DNA of 28,804 nt from an uncultured Actinomycetes bacterium (GCA_946482365.1 CAMLQY010000022.1:1-28804); one strand, 5' to 3'. Positions 7,509-20,422 are shown, numbered from the stretch's first letter. Notes: generated from the letters alone by a model not told the origin. Program-made: numbers and translations.

Positions 7509-8042
7509 TCACGCCCTCTTCCCGACCTTGCGGGCGACGTGCTCGCCCCGGTAGCGGATCCCCTTGCCCTTGTAAGGCTCCGGCGGGCGGCGCTTGCGGA
7601 TGTCCGCGGCGGTCTGCCCGACGAGCTGCTTGTCGATCCCGCGCACGATGACCTCGGTTGGCTGGGGCACCTCGAACTCGATCCCCTCCGGCGCCTCGAT
7701 CGAGACCGAGTGGGAGTACCCGAGCGCCATCTCCAGGTTCTTGCCCTTGAGCTGGGCGCGGTAGCCGACGCCCTGGATCTCCAGTCGTTTCTCAAAGCCC
7801 TCCGTGACGCCCTCCACCATGTTGGCAATCAGGCTGCGGGTGAGGCCGTGCAGGGCCCGGTGCTCGCCACGGTCAGTCGGCCGCTCGACGGTGACGACGC
7901 CGTCTGCCTGCTCGACCTTCATGTCCGCCGAGAGGACCTGGGCCAGCTCGCCCTTCGGGCCCTTGACCGCGACGCGGCCGGGGGCGACCTCAACGGTGAC
8001 GGCGTCGGGCACGGGGATGGGCTTTCTTCCGATTCGGCTCAT
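7509..8042 (-). CDS. rplF: 50S ribosomal protein L6
   Basis: Large-subunit protein near the GTPase-associated centre and sarcin-ricin loop; 177 residues, typical length. It starts [19 protein letters not shown] and has the duplicated L6 fold: the N-terminal half ends with [20 protein letters not shown] and the C-terminal half carries the signature [17 protein letters not shown]. It begins 10 bases after the rpsH stop and ends one base before rplR. No unusual features. Confidence 0.98.
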   Translation of the reverse strand: MSRIGRKPIPVPDAVTVEVAPGRVAVKGPKGELAQVLSADMKVEQADGVVTVERPTDRGEHRALHGLTRSLIANMVEGVTEGFEKRLEIQGVGYRAQLKGKNLEMALGYSHSVSIEAPEGIEFEVPQPTEVIVRGIDKQLVGQTAADIRKRRPPEPYKGKGIRYRGEHVARKVGKRA

Positions 8043-8052
8043 GGTCGGGTCC

Positions 8053-8448
8053 TCACCAGACGTAGGCGACGACCTCGCCGCCGACGCCCTTTGCCTTAGC
8101 TTCGTGTCCGGTCATCACGCCGACCGAGGTGCTGACGATCGCGGTGCCGGTGCCGCCGTGCACCCGGGGAACCTGGGTGTGGTCGACGTAGCGGCGGCGA
8201 CCCGGTCGCGAGACGCGCTCCAAACCCATGATCACGGGACGGCGGTCCTCGGTGTACTTGAGGCGGATCTTGATCTCCTCGCCGACCGTTGCCGGCTGCT
8301 TGGCGAAGTCGAGGATGTAGCCCTGCTCCTTGAGGATCCGCGACATCTCCACCTTCAGGCGCGAAGCGGGAATCTCCACCTCGTCGTGGCCGGAGCCAAG
8401 GGCGTTCCGGATTCGGGTCAGGTAGTCGGCTATCGGGTCGGTCAGCAT
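8053..8448 (-). CDS. rpsH: 30S ribosomal protein S8
   Basis: Primary 16S rRNA-binding protein of the small subunit; in E. coli it is also the spc operon translational repressor. The protein is 131 residues, the usual length. It begins [20 protein letters not shown], and the C-terminal signature [20 protein letters not shown] is intact. It starts 18 bases after rpsZ and lies 10 bases before rplF. I saw no clear S8-binding-site mimic near rplE, so autoregulation here is unproven. Confidence 0.98.
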   Translation of the reverse strand: MLTDPIADYLTRIRNALGSGHDEVEIPASRLKVEMSRILKEQGYILDFAKQPATVGEEIKIRLKYTEDRRPVIMGLERVSRPGRRRYVDHTQVPRVHGGTGTAIVSTSVGVMTGHEAKAKGVGGEVVAYVW

Positions 8449-8466
8449 GATTCTGTGCTCGTGTCT

Positions 8467-8652
8467 CTACCAGCTGGACTTGGTCATGCCGGGGATGTGG
8501 CCCTCGTGCGCCGCCTCACGCAGGCAGATCCGGCAGAGACCGAATTTGCGGTAGAAGGCGCGCGGCCGGCCACAGCGACGGCAGCGGTTGTATTCGCGGG
8601 ACTTGAACTTGGCCTTGCGGCCCTGCTTCACCTTCAGCGCAGTCTTAGCCAT
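8467..8652 (-). CDS. rpsZ: 30S ribosomal protein S14, zinc-binding short form
   Basis: Short 61-residue S14 of the zinc-dependent type, a small-subunit head protein. The zinc ribbon is complete: Cys24, Cys27, Cys40 and Cys43 in [20 protein letters not shown]. It starts [20 protein letters not shown] and ends [13 protein letters not shown]. The ATG at 8652 lies within the last codons of rplE (8-base overlap) with AGGAGA immediately upstream; an upstream in-frame start is rejected because those codons belong to the rplE tail. The zinc form in the spc operon fits Actinobacteria and Firmicutes; many actinobacteria also hold a zinc-free copy elsewhere, which cannot be checked here. Confidence 0.97.
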   Translation of the reverse strand: MAKTALKVKQGRKAKFKSREYNRCRRCGRPRAFYRKFGLCRICLREAAHEGHIPGMTKSSW

Positions 8653-9469
8653 TCTCCTGATTCTCCTCGTCGGCCGGTTTCTCGGCGTCCTCCCCACCCT
8701 CAGCAGCCGGCTCCTCGCCCGCTGCCTCCGGCTCAGGCTCTGGCTTCGCGTAAGCCTCGGGGTTCTCTTCCTTGAGTTGCTCCAGCGCCGCCTGCTCGGC
8801 CTCGGCCCGCAACCGGGCCTCCTCCTTGCGCTTCTCCTCCTCGGCGGCTTCCTGCGCCTCGGCGTCGGCGTCGGGCTTCCCCGGGCGGCCCTCCTTGGCG
8901 AAGGGCATCCCCAGCCCGAGCAGCAACTCGAAAGCTTCTTCGTCGGTCTGGGCCGAGGTCGTGATCGTGATGTCGAGGCCGCGCACCTCGTCGATCGAGT
9001 CGTAGTCGATTTCGGGGAAGATCAGCTGCTCCTTGACGCCCATCGAGTAGTTGCCGCGACCGTCGAAGGACCGCGGGTTGAGGCCGCGGAAGTCGCGGAT
9101 GCGGGGCACGGCGATCGAGCAGAGCCGGTCGAGGAACTCCCACATGCGGGCGCGGCGCAGGGTCACCGACACGCCGACCGGCATTCCCTCGCGCACCTTG
9201 AACGAAGCGATCGACTTGCGGGCGCGGCGGACGCTGGGCTGCTGTCCGGCGATCGTCGCCAATTGCCCCTGCGCGGCTTCCAGCACTTTGTTGTTTATCT
9301 TGGCCTCCCCCAGCCCCATGTTGAGGGTGATCTTCTCTACGCGCGGGGCCTGCATCGGGGTCGCGTAGCCGAACTTGCGCGTCAGGGCAGGCAGGACGTC
9401 CTGCTCGTAGCGCTCGCGCAAGCGCGGCGGCGGTGCCGCCTGGCTTTGCGGTGTGGCGGTGGCCTCCAT
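8645..9469 (-). CDS. rplE: 50S ribosomal protein L5 with long acidic coiled-coil-like tail
   Basis: Binds 5S rRNA and contacts the P-site tRNA and the S13 bridge in the central protuberance. The L5 fold covers residues 16-191: [71 protein letters not shown] and [18 protein letters not shown]. Normal L5 is about 180 residues, but this protein has 274. The extra 83 C-terminal residues are charged: a probable helix rich in Glu, Lys, Arg and Ala (210-236) followed by Glu/Pro/Ala repeats ([18 protein letters not shown]) to the end. The start is ATG at 9469, overlapping the rplX stop by one base. The tail overlaps the first 8 bases of rpsZ. Function of the tail is unknown. Confidence 0.97.
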   Translation of the reverse strand: MEATATPQSQAAPPPRLRERYEQDVLPALTRKFGYATPMQAPRVEKITLNMGLGEAKINNKVLEAAQGQLATIAGQQPSVRRARKSIASFKVREGMPVGVSVTLRRARMWEFLDRLCSIAVPRIRDFRGLNPRSFDGRGNYSMGVKEQLIFPEIDYDSIDEVRGLDITITTSAQTDEEAFELLLGLGMPFAKEGRPGKPDADAEAQEAAEEEKRKEEARLRAEAEQAALEQLKEENPEAYAKPEPEPEAAGEEPAAEGGEDAEKPADEENQENG

Positions 9470-9804
9470 CAGAAACTCGCCCCGCTGCGCTTGGCGAAGC
9501 GCTCGCGCTTGCCGCCTTTGTCGCGGCGCACGCCGACGCGCGTCGGCTTGTTGTCTTTGGGATCGAGCAGCATCACGTTGGAGACGTGGATCGGCCCCTC
9601 CTTCTCGACGATGCCGCCGGCCTGGGCTTTGGTCGCGGCTTTGGCCGAGCGCGGACGTTCGTGACGCTTGATCATGTTGAGGTGCTCGACGTAGACACGG
9701 TCCTTCTTCGGCTCGGTGCGCACCACGCGCCCGGTCTTGCCGGCGTCCTTGCCGCCGATCACGACCACCTGATCGCCCTCGCGGATCCGCATCGACTTGG
9801 CCAT
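9469..9804 (-). CDS. rplX: 50S ribosomal protein L24
   Basis: Assembly-initiating protein of the large subunit near the peptide exit. It has 111 residues, with a KOW motif at the start ([20 protein letters not shown]), then [11 protein letters not shown] and a [20 protein letters not shown] segment diagnostic of L24. ATG at 9804 is supported by GGAGGT 6 bases upstream and by a one-base overlap with the rplN stop (TGATG). Another one-base overlap links it to rplE. Length and sequence are ordinary for actinobacteria. Confidence 0.98.
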   Translation of the reverse strand: MAKSMRIREGDQVVVIGGKDAGKTGRVVRTEPKKDRVYVEHLNMIKRHERPRSAKAATKAQAGGIVEKEGPIHVSNVMLLDPKDNKPTRVGVRRDKGGKRERFAKRSGASF

Positions 9805-10175
9805 CAGAGGACCTCCGGGGCGAGCGAGATGATTTTCATGAAGTTGCGGTCGCGCAGCTCGCGGGCCACGGGGCCGAAGATGCGCGTCCCGCGCGGGTTG
9901 TTGCTCGCCGGGTCGATCAGCACCGCGGCGTTTTCGTCGAAGGAGATGTAGGTCCCGTCGGAGCGGCCGAGCTGCTTCTTCGTGCGCACGACGACGGCCT
10001 GCACGACCTCGCCCTTGCGAACGCCGCCCTGGGGGCTGGCCTGTTTGACCGTCGCCGTGATCACGTCGCCGACGCCGGCGTAGCGGCGATGCGAGCCGCC
10101 CTTGACGCGGATGCAGAGGATCTCGCGGGCGCCGGAGTTGTCGGCGACCTTCAGTCTCGACTCCTGCTGGATCAC
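9804..10175 (-). CDS. rplN: 50S ribosomal protein L14
   Basis: Large-subunit protein at the intersubunit bridge and a binding site for the silencing factor RsfS. It has 123 residues, standard length, beginning [20 protein letters not shown] with GTG as start codon. Signatures include [40 protein letters not shown] and [19 protein letters not shown] lies just before the GTG, and the first four bases overlap the rpsQ stop (GTGA). It is followed by rplX with a one-base overlap. Confidence 0.98.
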   Translation of the reverse strand: MIQQESRLKVADNSGAREILCIRVKGGSHRRYAGVGDVITATVKQASPQGGVRKGEVVQAVVVRTKKQLGRSDGTYISFDENAAVLIDPASNNPRGTRIFGPVARELRDRNFMKIISLAPEVL

Positions 10176-10843
10176 TTCGCCTTCTCCAGGACCTCGACGA
10201 GTCGCCAGCGCTTCGTCTTCGAAAGCGGCCGCGTCTCGACGATCCGTACGGTGTCGCCCTCGCCCGCCTCGTTGCGCTCATCGTGAGCGTGCAGCGTGCG
10301 CGAGCGGCGCACCACCTTCTCGTAGGTCGGGTGCCGCCGGGCGATGTCGATCCGCACCGTGATCGATTTCTCGCCTTTGCTCGAGACGACGATCCCCTGC
10401 CGCGTCTTCGCAGCCACAGATTCCCGCTCCGCAGGAGGCGTCCCGGTCCCAGCAGTCTTCCCAACCTTGGCCGCAGCCCGTTCCTTACGCCTCGACTCAG
10501 CCTTCCGCTTGCGCTGCTGCGCACGCTCCGAAGCCCTCTCCTCAACGGTGAGCGCCGGACCAGCTTTGTGCGGCCGCCGCGACCTCTCCAGCCGCCGTTT
10601 CTCCTTCCAAGGCAACTGATCCTCCTCGGAAGCCTCACCAGCTTCCTTCACAGGAGCGTCGGAGGACCCTTCAGCCGCAGGGGCCTCAGGCTCATCCGCA
10701 TCTGCCGCGGGTGGCGGGGAGCTGGGCTCCTCGCCCGCAGCTTGCGAGGACGAGGAGTCATCCTCCGCGACAGGACCCGCGGCCTCAGCCGCCTCGTCCT
10801 GAGGCGTCTCCTCAACTGCGTCTTTTTTCTCTTCCTCTGCCAT
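10172..10843 (-). CDS. rpsQ: 30S ribosomal protein S17 with about 140-residue N-terminal extension
   Basis: Primary 16S rRNA-binding protein with an OB fold. The S17 domain is at residues 145-222: [59 protein letters not shown]. Most bacterial S17 proteins are 80-110 residues; this one has 223. Residues 1-75 are strongly acidic and low complexity (Glu, Asp, Ala, Ser, Pro), and residues 78-128 are strongly basic, rich in Arg and Lys, probably helical. The start is ATG at 10843, overlapping the rpmC stop by one base (TAATG), so the extension sits exactly where translation is expected to begin. A later start would lose this coupling; no ATG or strong ribosome-binding site is evident directly before the S17 domain. 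Role of the extension unknown. Confidence 0.95.
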   Translation of the reverse strand: MAEEEKKDAVEETPQDEAAEAAGPVAEDDSSSSQAAGEEPSSPPPAADADEPEAPAAEGSSDAPVKEAGEASEEDQLPWKEKRRLERSRRPHKAGPALTVEERASERAQQRKRKAESRRKERAAAKVGKTAGTGTPPAERESVAAKTRQGIVVSSKGEKSITVRIDIARRHPTYEKVVRRSRTLHAHDERNEAGEGDTVRIVETRPLSKTKRWRLVEVLEKAK

Positions 10844-11055
10844 TACCGTTTCAACTCTTTCTCAACGTCGATCCCCCGCTCCCGCGCCACCGTCAGCAGC
10901 CTGGCGATGTCGCGCCGGGCCTGACCGACCCGCGCGGTGTTCTCCAGCTCGCCGGTCGCCTGCCGGAAGCGCAGGTTGAAGGCCTCCTGCTTGGCATCGA
11001 GGAGCTTCGCGATCAGCTCAGCGTCTTTGAGGTCGTGCGCCTCGGCTCCCTTCAC
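10843..11055 (-). CDS. rpmC: 50S ribosomal protein L29
   Basis: Two-helix protein near the exit tunnel that forms part of the docking site for trigger factor and SRP together with L23. It has 70 residues, beginning with GTG ([20 protein letters not shown]); [20 protein letters not shown] is the L29 signature. The GTG overlaps the rplP stop by four bases (GTGA) and the stop overlaps rpsQ by one. Length is normal. Confidence 0.97.
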   Translation of the reverse strand: MKGAEAHDLKDAELIAKLLDAKQEAFNLRFRQATGELENTARVGQARRDIARLLTVARERGIDVEKELKR

Positions 11056-11474
11056 TGTCCCTCGGCCCCCTCGCGCATGACGAACTTGGTCCTGACCGGG
11101 AGCTTGTGCCCGGCCAGGCGCAGGGCCTCGCGGGCGAGCTCCTCCGGCACGCCGGCCAGCTCAAACATCACCTTGCCCGGCTTGATCACGGCGACCCAGC
11201 CCTCGGGATTGCCCTTGCCCGAGCCCATCCGGGTCTCGGCGGGCTTCTTCGTGTAGGGCTTGTCGGGGAAGACGTTGATCCAGACCTTGCCGCCACGTTT
11301 GATCTTGCGGGTCATCGCCACACGGGCGGCCTCGATCTGACGGTTGGTGATCCAGCCACGGTCGAGCGACTTCAGGCCGTACTCGCCGAAGGCGACCGTG
11401 CTGCCGCCCTTGGTGTTGCCGCGCATCCGGCCGCGCATCTGTTTGCGGTGCTTGACCCGCTTCGGCATCAGCAT
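11052..11474 (-). CDS. rplP: 50S ribosomal protein L16
   Basis: Large-subunit protein near the A site and peptidyl transferase centre, needed late in assembly. It has 140 residues starting [20 protein letters not shown], the family's usual beginning; the ATG at 11474 overlaps the rpsC stop by one base, and the upstream open frame is a shadow of rpsC. Signatures: [39 protein letters not shown] and [20 protein letters not shown] second ATG two codons in (11468) would also give a plausible start. It precedes rpmC with a four-base overlap. Confidence 0.97.
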   Translation of the reverse strand: MLMPKRVKHRKQMRGRMRGNTKGGSTVAFGEYGLKSLDRGWITNRQIEAARVAMTRKIKRGGKVWINVFPDKPYTKKPAETRMGSGKGNPEGWVAVIKPGKVMFELAGVPEELAREALRLAGHKLPVRTKFVMREGAEGQ

Positions 11475-12223
11475 CAGCGGCCACCTCCACGCTGCCCGCC
11501 GCGGCCGCGGTCGCCGCCGCCGCGATCTCCGCCGCGCCCGCCGCGCTGAGCGCTCGGCTGGGAGTCGCTCTCGTCGGTGAGCTGGTCGGAGCGGAAGCCC
11601 TCGGGCATGACCTCGCCCTTGTTGATCCAGCATTTGACGCCGATGCGGCCGGTCGTCGTACGCGCCTCGAAGAAGCCGTAGTCGATGTTGGCCCGCAGGG
11701 TGTGCAGCGGGACGCGGCCGTCGGAGTAGCCCTCGGTCCGGGCCATCTCGGCGCCGCCGAGGCGGCCGGAGACCTGGACCTTGACCCCCTTCGCCCCGGA
11801 GCGCATCGCCGAGGTGAGGGCGCGTTTCATCGCCCGGCGGAAGGCAACCCGGTTCTGAAGCTGCTCGGCGATCGACTGGGCGACGAGTTTCGCGTCCAGC
11901 TCCGGTCGCTTCACCTCGCGGATGTTCACCTTCACCGGCTTGCCGGTCAGCTTGTGCAGCTCTTTGCGCAGCGCATCGACTTCGCTCCCGGATTTGCCGA
12001 TCACGATGCCGGGGCGGGCCGTGTGGATGTCGACCGCGATCTCACCGTGGCGCTCGATCGTGATGTCGGAGAGGCCTGCATGGGCCAGCTTGCCCTCGAT
12101 GTGATCGCGGATCTTCAGGTCCTCGTTGAGGACGTCGGCGAAGTCTTTCTCGTCGAACCAGTTCGACTTCCAGTCCTGGATGTAGCCGACGCGGAACCCG
12201 CCGGGATGGATCTTCTGCCCCAT
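11474..12223 (-). CDS. rpsC: 30S ribosomal protein S3 with Arg/Gly-rich C-terminal tail
   Basis: Small-subunit head protein lining the mRNA entry channel. The N-terminal part begins [20 protein letters not shown]. The KH domain carries [20 protein letters not shown] (70-89) with the GxxG loop, and the C-terminal S3 domain carries [20 protein letters not shown] and [15 protein letters not shown]. The conserved fold ends near residue 213. The last 25 or so residues are RGG-like ([20 protein letters not shown]), a motif class that binds RNA in other proteins. Total length is 249, within the wide actinobacterial range. ATG at 12223 overlaps the rplV stop by one base. Confidence 0.97.
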   Translation of the reverse strand: MGQKIHPGGFRVGYIQDWKSNWFDEKDFADVLNEDLKIRDHIEGKLAHAGLSDITIERHGEIAVDIHTARPGIVIGKSGSEVDALRKELHKLTGKPVKVNIREVKRPELDAKLVAQSIAEQLQNRVAFRRAMKRALTSAMRSGAKGVKVQVSGRLGGAEMARTEGYSDGRVPLHTLRANIDYGFFEARTTTGRIGVKCWINKGEVMPEGFRSDQLTDESDSQPSAQRGGRGGDRGGGDRGRGGQRGGGR

Positions 12224-12585
12224 CAGCCTTCGTCCTCGGGGCTCAGGGCCACGGCGATGTGGCTGGTTCGCTTGTTGATCCGCGTGGCGCGGCCCTGCGC
12301 CCGCGGGCGGAAGCGGCGCAGCGTGGGACCTTCGTCGACCGTGATCTCCGCGATTCGCATCTCGTCGGCAACGAGGTCGTGGTTGTTCTCGGCGTTTGCC
12401 GCGGCGGACTCGATCAGCTTGCGGATGTCCTGGGCCGCGCCGCGCGGCGAGAACTCGAGCAGGGCCCTGGCCTGCTCGATGTGCAGGCCACGCACCTGGT
12501 CGGCGATCAGCCGCGCCTTGCGCGGCGCCACCCGCACGTAGCGGGAGCTGGCTCGAACTACTGCGCGAGCGGCCAAGCTACTCAC
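12223..12585 (-). CDS. rplV: 50S ribosomal protein L22
   Basis: Large-subunit protein whose beta-hairpin lines the polypeptide exit tunnel. It has 120 residues. Core motifs are [20 protein letters not shown] and [13 protein letters not shown], and the tunnel hairpin is [20 protein letters not shown] ending RTSHIAV. No deletion of the type that gives macrolide resistance is apparent in the hairpin. The start codon is GTG, overlapping the last 8 bases of rpsS (GTGAGTAG). It is followed by rpsC with a one-base overlap. Confidence 0.97.
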   Translation of the reverse strand: MSSLAARAVVRASSRYVRVAPRKARLIADQVRGLHIEQARALLEFSPRGAAQDIRKLIESAAANAENNHDLVADEMRIAEITVDEGPTLRRFRPRAQGRATRINKRTSHIAVALSPEDEG

Positions 12586-12850
12586 CCTTGCCCGTTCCGG
12601 AGTGCGAGCGGAAGGTCCGCGTCGGGGCGAACTCGCCGAGCTTGTGACCGACCATCGACTCGGAGATGAACACCGGCACGTGCTTGCGGCCGTCGTGCAC
12701 GGCGATCGTGTGGCCGACCATGTCGGGGAAGATCGTCGAGCTGCGCGACCACGTCTTCAGCATCTGTTTGTTGCCGGAATCGTTCATCGCGGCGACGCGC
12801 TTCATCAGCGCCTCTTCCACCCACGGGCCCTTTTTGGTCGATCTGCCCAT
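12578..12850 (-). CDS. rpsS: 30S ribosomal protein S19
   Basis: Small-subunit head protein forming bridges with the large subunit and a complex with S13. It has 90 residues, starting [20 protein letters not shown] with the internal signature [20 protein letters not shown] and [20 protein letters not shown]. The ATG at 12850 lies two bases after the rplB stop; the longer upstream open frame is a shadow of rplB. It ends inside the rplV start. Normal length, no oddities. Confidence 0.98.
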   Translation of the reverse strand: MGRSTKKGPWVEEALMKRVAAMNDSGNKQMLKTWSRSSTIFPDMVGHTIAVHDGRKHVPVFISESMVGHKLGEFAPTRTFRSHSGTGKGE

Positions 12851-12852
12851 GG

Positions 12853-13698
<846 letters not shown>

Positions 13699-13708
13699 CC
13701 CTATTTCC

Positions 13709-14002
13709 CTATGCAGTCTCTGCGCCCTCGAACAGCTCGATCCGCTCACCGGGAGCGAGCTGGACGACGGCCTTCTTCCAGCCCCGCGTCTTGCCCTGGT
13801 GCAGACCGCGGCGCTTCGGCTTCGGGCGCACCTTGGCGGTGCGCACCGCGGCGACCTTGACCTCGAAGATCTCCTCGATCGCGTGGGCGATCTGGGTCTT
13901 GTGGGCGCGGTCGTCGACCCTGAACGTGTACTTGCCCTCCCCGATCAGCGCGTAGCTCTTCTCGGACACGACCGGGCGGATGATGACTGTGCGGGCGTCC
14001 AT
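13709..14002 (-). CDS. rplW: 50S ribosomal protein L23
   Basis: Exit-tunnel protein that docks trigger factor and SRP. It has 97 residues, starting [20 protein letters not shown], with a C-terminal RNA-binding segment [20 protein letters not shown] that is typical of the family. The ATG at 14002 overlaps the rplD stop by one base (TGATG), and the upstream open frame is an rplD shadow. Length is normal for bacteria. Confidence 0.97.
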   Translation of the reverse strand: MDARTVIIRPVVSEKSYALIGEGKYTFRVDDRAHKTQIAHAIEEIFEVKVAAVRTAKVRPKPKRRGLHQGKTRGWKKAVVQLAPGERIELFEGAETA

Positions 14003-14613
14003 CAGGACAACCTCTCCTGCAGCTTGGCCATGGCCCCTTCGGAGACGACCAGGGAGGCGGCCCCGATCACGTCGGCGACGCCGATCGCGCTGACCTCCGC
14101 GACCTGGACCCGGGGGATGTTGCGGAAGCTCTTCGCCGCCCCGCCCTCCTCCGGGGCGAGCACGACGAGGGTCGAGCGCTTCGCGCCCCACTTCTCGAGT
14201 GCCTCGGCGGCGGTCTTGGTCGAGGGGGTCTCGAAAGCGGCGGCGTCGAGCAGGGCGACGCTGTCGCGCTCTGCGTGGGTCGAGAGGGCCGAGCGCAGCG
14301 CCTTGCGGCGCGCCTTGCGGTTGACCTTGACCGTGTAGTGACGGGGCTTGGGCCCAAAGGCGACGCCTCCGCCAAAGCGGCTGGGCGAGCTGAGCGCGCC
14401 AACACGCGCACGGCCGCTGCCCTTCTGGCGCCAGGCCTTTGCGCCGGTCATCGCCACCTCCGCCCGGGTAAGCGTCGAGGCGGTGCCGCGACGACGGGCG
14501 GCGAGGTCGGCGCGGGCCGCCTCGTCGACCAGCGAGTGATGGAACGGCTCGCCGAACAGCTCTTTCGGCAGGTCCGCCTTGGTCGTCTTGCCGAGCACGG
14601 GGGCTTTAGCCAT
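14002..14613 (-). CDS. rplD: 50S ribosomal protein L4
   Basis: Large-subunit protein with a loop lining the exit tunnel; in E. coli it is also the S10 operon autoregulator. It has 203 residues. The tunnel loop is conserved: KAWRQKGSGRARVGALSSP and RFGGGVAFGPKPRHYTVKVN, followed by RKALRSALSTHAERDSV. The first 8 bases overlap the end of rplC (ATGGCTAA) and the stop overlaps rplW by one base. Whether L4 regulates this operon through the structured leader at 15559-15713 is not shown by the sequence. Confidence 0.97.
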   Translation of the reverse strand: MAKAPVLGKTTKADLPKELFGEPFHHSLVDEAARADLAARRRGTASTLTRAEVAMTGAKAWRQKGSGRARVGALSSPSRFGGGVAFGPKPRHYTVKVNRKARRKALRSALSTHAERDSVALLDAAAFETPSTKTAAEALEKWGAKRSTLVVLAPEEGGAAKSFRNIPRVQVAEVSAIGVADVIGAASLVVSEGAMAKLQERLS

Positions 14614-15235
14614 CGGTGCGGACCTCCACGACAGCGTTGCGCGAGCCGGGAACCGAGCCCTTGATCAAGAGGAGATTGCGCTCGGCGTCGACGTCGGCGA
14701 TCTCGAGCCCCTTCTGGGTGATCCGCTTGTTGCCCATCTGCCCCGGCATCCGCATCCCCTTGAAGACGCGGGCGGGGAAGGTGCTGGCGCCGATCGAGCC
14801 CGGCGCGCGAACGTTGTGCGAGCCGTGCGTGACCGGACCGCGGCTGAAGTTGTGGCGCTTGATCCCACCCTGGAAGCCCTTGCCGATCGAGGTGCCCGAG
14901 ACCTTCACCTTCTGGCCGGCCTCGAAGGAGGCGACGGTGACGTCGTCGCCGATCTTGGGAGCCTCCTCGGCGCCGAGGTCCTCGTCGCGGAACTCGACCA
15001 GATGGCGCATCGGGGCGACGCCGGCCTTCTTCAGGTGGCCTTCCTCGCCCTTGCTCAGCTTGCCCTGCTTCACCTCGCCGAAGGCGAGCTGGACGGCGGC
15101 GTAGCCGTCGCGATCAGACTCGCGCACCGCGGTGACCTTGCACGGCCCGGCCTCGATCACGGTGACCGGCGTGACCGTGCCGTCCTCGCCGAAGACCTGA
15201 GTCATGCCGAGCTTCTTGCCGAGGATCGCAGCCAT
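14606..15235 (-). CDS. rplC: 50S ribosomal protein L3
   Basis: Early-assembling large-subunit protein that reaches towards the peptidyl transferase centre. It has 209 residues, beginning MAAILGKKLGMTQVFGEDGT. The central loop with the methylatable Gln is present in TSIGKGFQGGIKRHNFSRGP, followed by THGSHNVRAPGSIGA and RMPGQMGNKRITQKGLEI. The ATG at 15235 is two bases after the rpsJ stop; the long open frame upstream runs through rpsJ and the leader and is a shadow. It overlaps rplD by 8 bases. Normal in all respects. Confidence 0.98.
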   Translation of the reverse strand: MAAILGKKLGMTQVFGEDGTVTPVTVIEAGPCKVTAVRESDRDGYAAVQLAFGEVKQGKLSKGEEGHLKKAGVAPMRHLVEFRDEDLGAEEAPKIGDDVTVASFEAGQKVKVSGTSIGKGFQGGIKRHNFSRGPVTHGSHNVRAPGSIGASTFPARVFKGMRMPGQMGNKRITQKGLEIADVDAERNLLLIKGSVPGSRNAVVEVRTDG

Positions 15236-15237
15236 GG

Positions 15238-15558
15238 CTACAACCGGATCTCGATGTCGACGCCGGCGGGGAGCGAGTCCAGGCGCTGCAGCGAATCGAC
15301 CGTTTTCGGCGAGGGCTGGAGGATGTCGATCAGGCGCTTGTGGGTGCGCATCTCGAAGTGCTCGCGAGAGTCCTTGTCCTTGAACGGCGAGCGGATCACG
15401 CAGTAGACGTTCTTCTCGGTGGGCAGCGGCACCGGCCCCGAGACGCTGGCCCCGGTGCGCTCCGCGGTTTCGACGATCTCGCGGGCAGCCCGGTCTATGG
15501 CGTCGTGGTCGTACGCCTTCAGCCGGATCCGGATTTTCTGTGCTGCTATCGCTGCCAC
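15238..15558 (-). CDS. rpsJ: 30S ribosomal protein S10 (NusE)
   Basis: Small-subunit head protein and, as NusE, a partner of NusB in antitermination and of NusG in transcription-translation coupling. It has 106 residues. Signatures: [40 protein letters not shown] and the invariant [18 protein letters not shown]. The start is GTG at 15558, preceded by a purine-rich but weak site (GAAGAAAGACGAAG). It is the first gene of the S10 series, separated from tuf by a 155-bp hairpin-rich leader, which suggests separate control of the ribosomal genes from tuf. Confidence 0.97.
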   Translation of the reverse strand: MAAIAAQKIRIRLKAYDHDAIDRAAREIVETAERTGASVSGPVPLPTEKNVYCVIRSPFKDKDSREHFEMRTHKRLIDILQPSPKTVDSLQRLDSLPAGVDIEIRL

Positions 15559-15713
15559 TTGAACTTCGTCTTTCTTCTCTCTCGCGCGGCCTTACCGCGC
15601 CGAAAGGGCGCCGCCCCTTGGTGGTGGGGCGCCGCCCCTGGTCGTATGTCTTTTTCAGTTTTCTCGCCGCGAGAGCGGCGAGGGCGGGCGAAAGCGCCCG
15701 CCCTTCGATGCTG
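15559..15713 (-). promoter_or_regulatory. Structured tuf-rpsJ intergenic region, possible terminator plus S10 leader
   Basis: Reading in the tuf-to-rpsJ direction, a 10-bp hairpin (15681-15704) and an 8-bp hairpin (15663-15682) follow tuf, then an A-rich spacer. Next come two near-identical GC blocks, GGGGCGGCGCCC, at 15626-15638 and 15606-15617, each able to form a small hairpin, and a final 6-bp hairpin at 15584-15600. The first two hairpins may partly terminate tuf transcripts; the rest would lie in the 5' leader of the S10 operon. No T-tract and no convincing -35/-10 pair are visible. A regulatory role is inference from density of structure and position. Confidence 0.45.
15663..15704 (-). 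terminator. Two abutting GC hairpins after tuf
   Basis: The upstream hairpin has arms AGGGCGGGCG (15681-15690) and CGCCCGCCCT (15695-15704) around a four-base loop, starting 9 bases after the tuf stop codon. The second has arms CTCGCCGC (15663-15670) and GCGGCGAG (15675-15682), sharing two bases with the first, so only one can form fully at a time. In tuf RNA they are followed by an A-rich rather than T-rich stretch. Possible terminator or partial terminator. Confidence 0.5.
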
Positions 15714-16898
<1,185 letters not shown>

Positions 16899-17041
16899 CT
16901 CTCTCCGTTCTACCTTTCGAAATCGGGTTCTGTCTGGTTTGGCTGGTTAAGTTTGCGGGGCGTTTGCGGACCGCTCGCAACGAACTGCCTGCGGGCGAAC
17001 CTGGGAAATATAGCTAGAACAACCGTGCGGCCGAGTCACCT

Positions 17042-19153
<2,112 letters not shown>

Positions 19154-19234
19154 GGTTCCTAAGGTAAGGGTTTGGTGGTGAAACGGGGACGGGACAAACG
19201 CAACCGATCTGGCAAGAGCCGGGATCGGCGCATG

Positions 19235-19254
19235 AAAAAGGCCCTCACGGGCCC
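19235..19254 (-). terminator. Small intrinsic-terminator-like hairpin upstream of fusA
   Basis: On the minus strand GGGCCC, loop GTGA and GGGCC are followed by TTTTT: a five to six base-pair GC stem with a five-T tract, 82 bases before the fusA start codon. It is the only T-tracted hairpin I saw in the window. It also lies in the first codons of the divergent plus-strand gene, where AAAAAGG encodes Lys-Lys, so it may be coincidental. It could act as an attenuator in a fusA leader or stop antisense transcription. Confidence 0.25.
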
Positions 19255-20019
19255 GGCGAAGCGGACTGCGAAAAAACTGCCTGAGCGACGCGCGATGATA
19301 GCAGCGGCACGCCGCCGCATCGACCGGGCGCTGGCAGCGGCCGCGAAGGGCACCCGGCGGGTGGACCGCTGGGCGGTGACGAGGATCGAGGTCGTGCGTC
19401 CCCTGGCCACCCGCCAGATGCGCCGGCTGAGCACGCTCGCCACCCGGCTCGCGAAGGCCGCCGGGAAGCGGGCGCGACCGTTGGCCATCCTCGTCCTGCG
19501 CGCCTTCTCGCGCGGCGAACGCGCCCTGCGCCGAGTCGTCGCGGTGGCGATCCGGGGGGCTACCCGCATCAGCGCCGTGGTCACGCCGCGGCGCGCGATC
19601 GCCGGCGTCGTCCTCGCCTCGGCGATCTGCCTGGTCGTCTCCCAGTTCGTCTCCTATCGCAGCGTCGAGATCGGGCAGGCGGGCTACTCGGGCCTGCCGG
19701 CGGCCGCGCCACCGACGGTTGCCTCGAAGAGCGCCGGCGAAGCCCACTCCTACCTCCTGGTCCCCGTGGCGCTCCTCGCCGCTGCCGTCGCCGCCGCGAC
19801 GGTGCGCAGCGATCGTCGCGGCCTCGGCCGGATCGTGATCGGGCTGGGCCTGCTCAGCCTCCTCGTGATCGGCCTCGTCGACCTCCCCTCCGGCCTCGAC
19901 GCCGGCGCCGAGGCCTCCCGCTTCTCGGGCGCCACGGCGGTACTCGAAAACGGCTTCTACGCCGAGGTCGCGGCAGCGGCGGGGCTGGTCGTTGGCGGTC
20001 TGCTCTACTATGCGCGGCC

Positions 20020-20415
<396 letters not shown>

Positions 20416-20422
20416 ATTTCCC

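Noticed and set aside
16899..17041. Candidate tuf promoter with TATATT at 17007-17012 on the minus strand
   Set aside because: No -35-like hexamer at the right distance, so the match is too weak to call.
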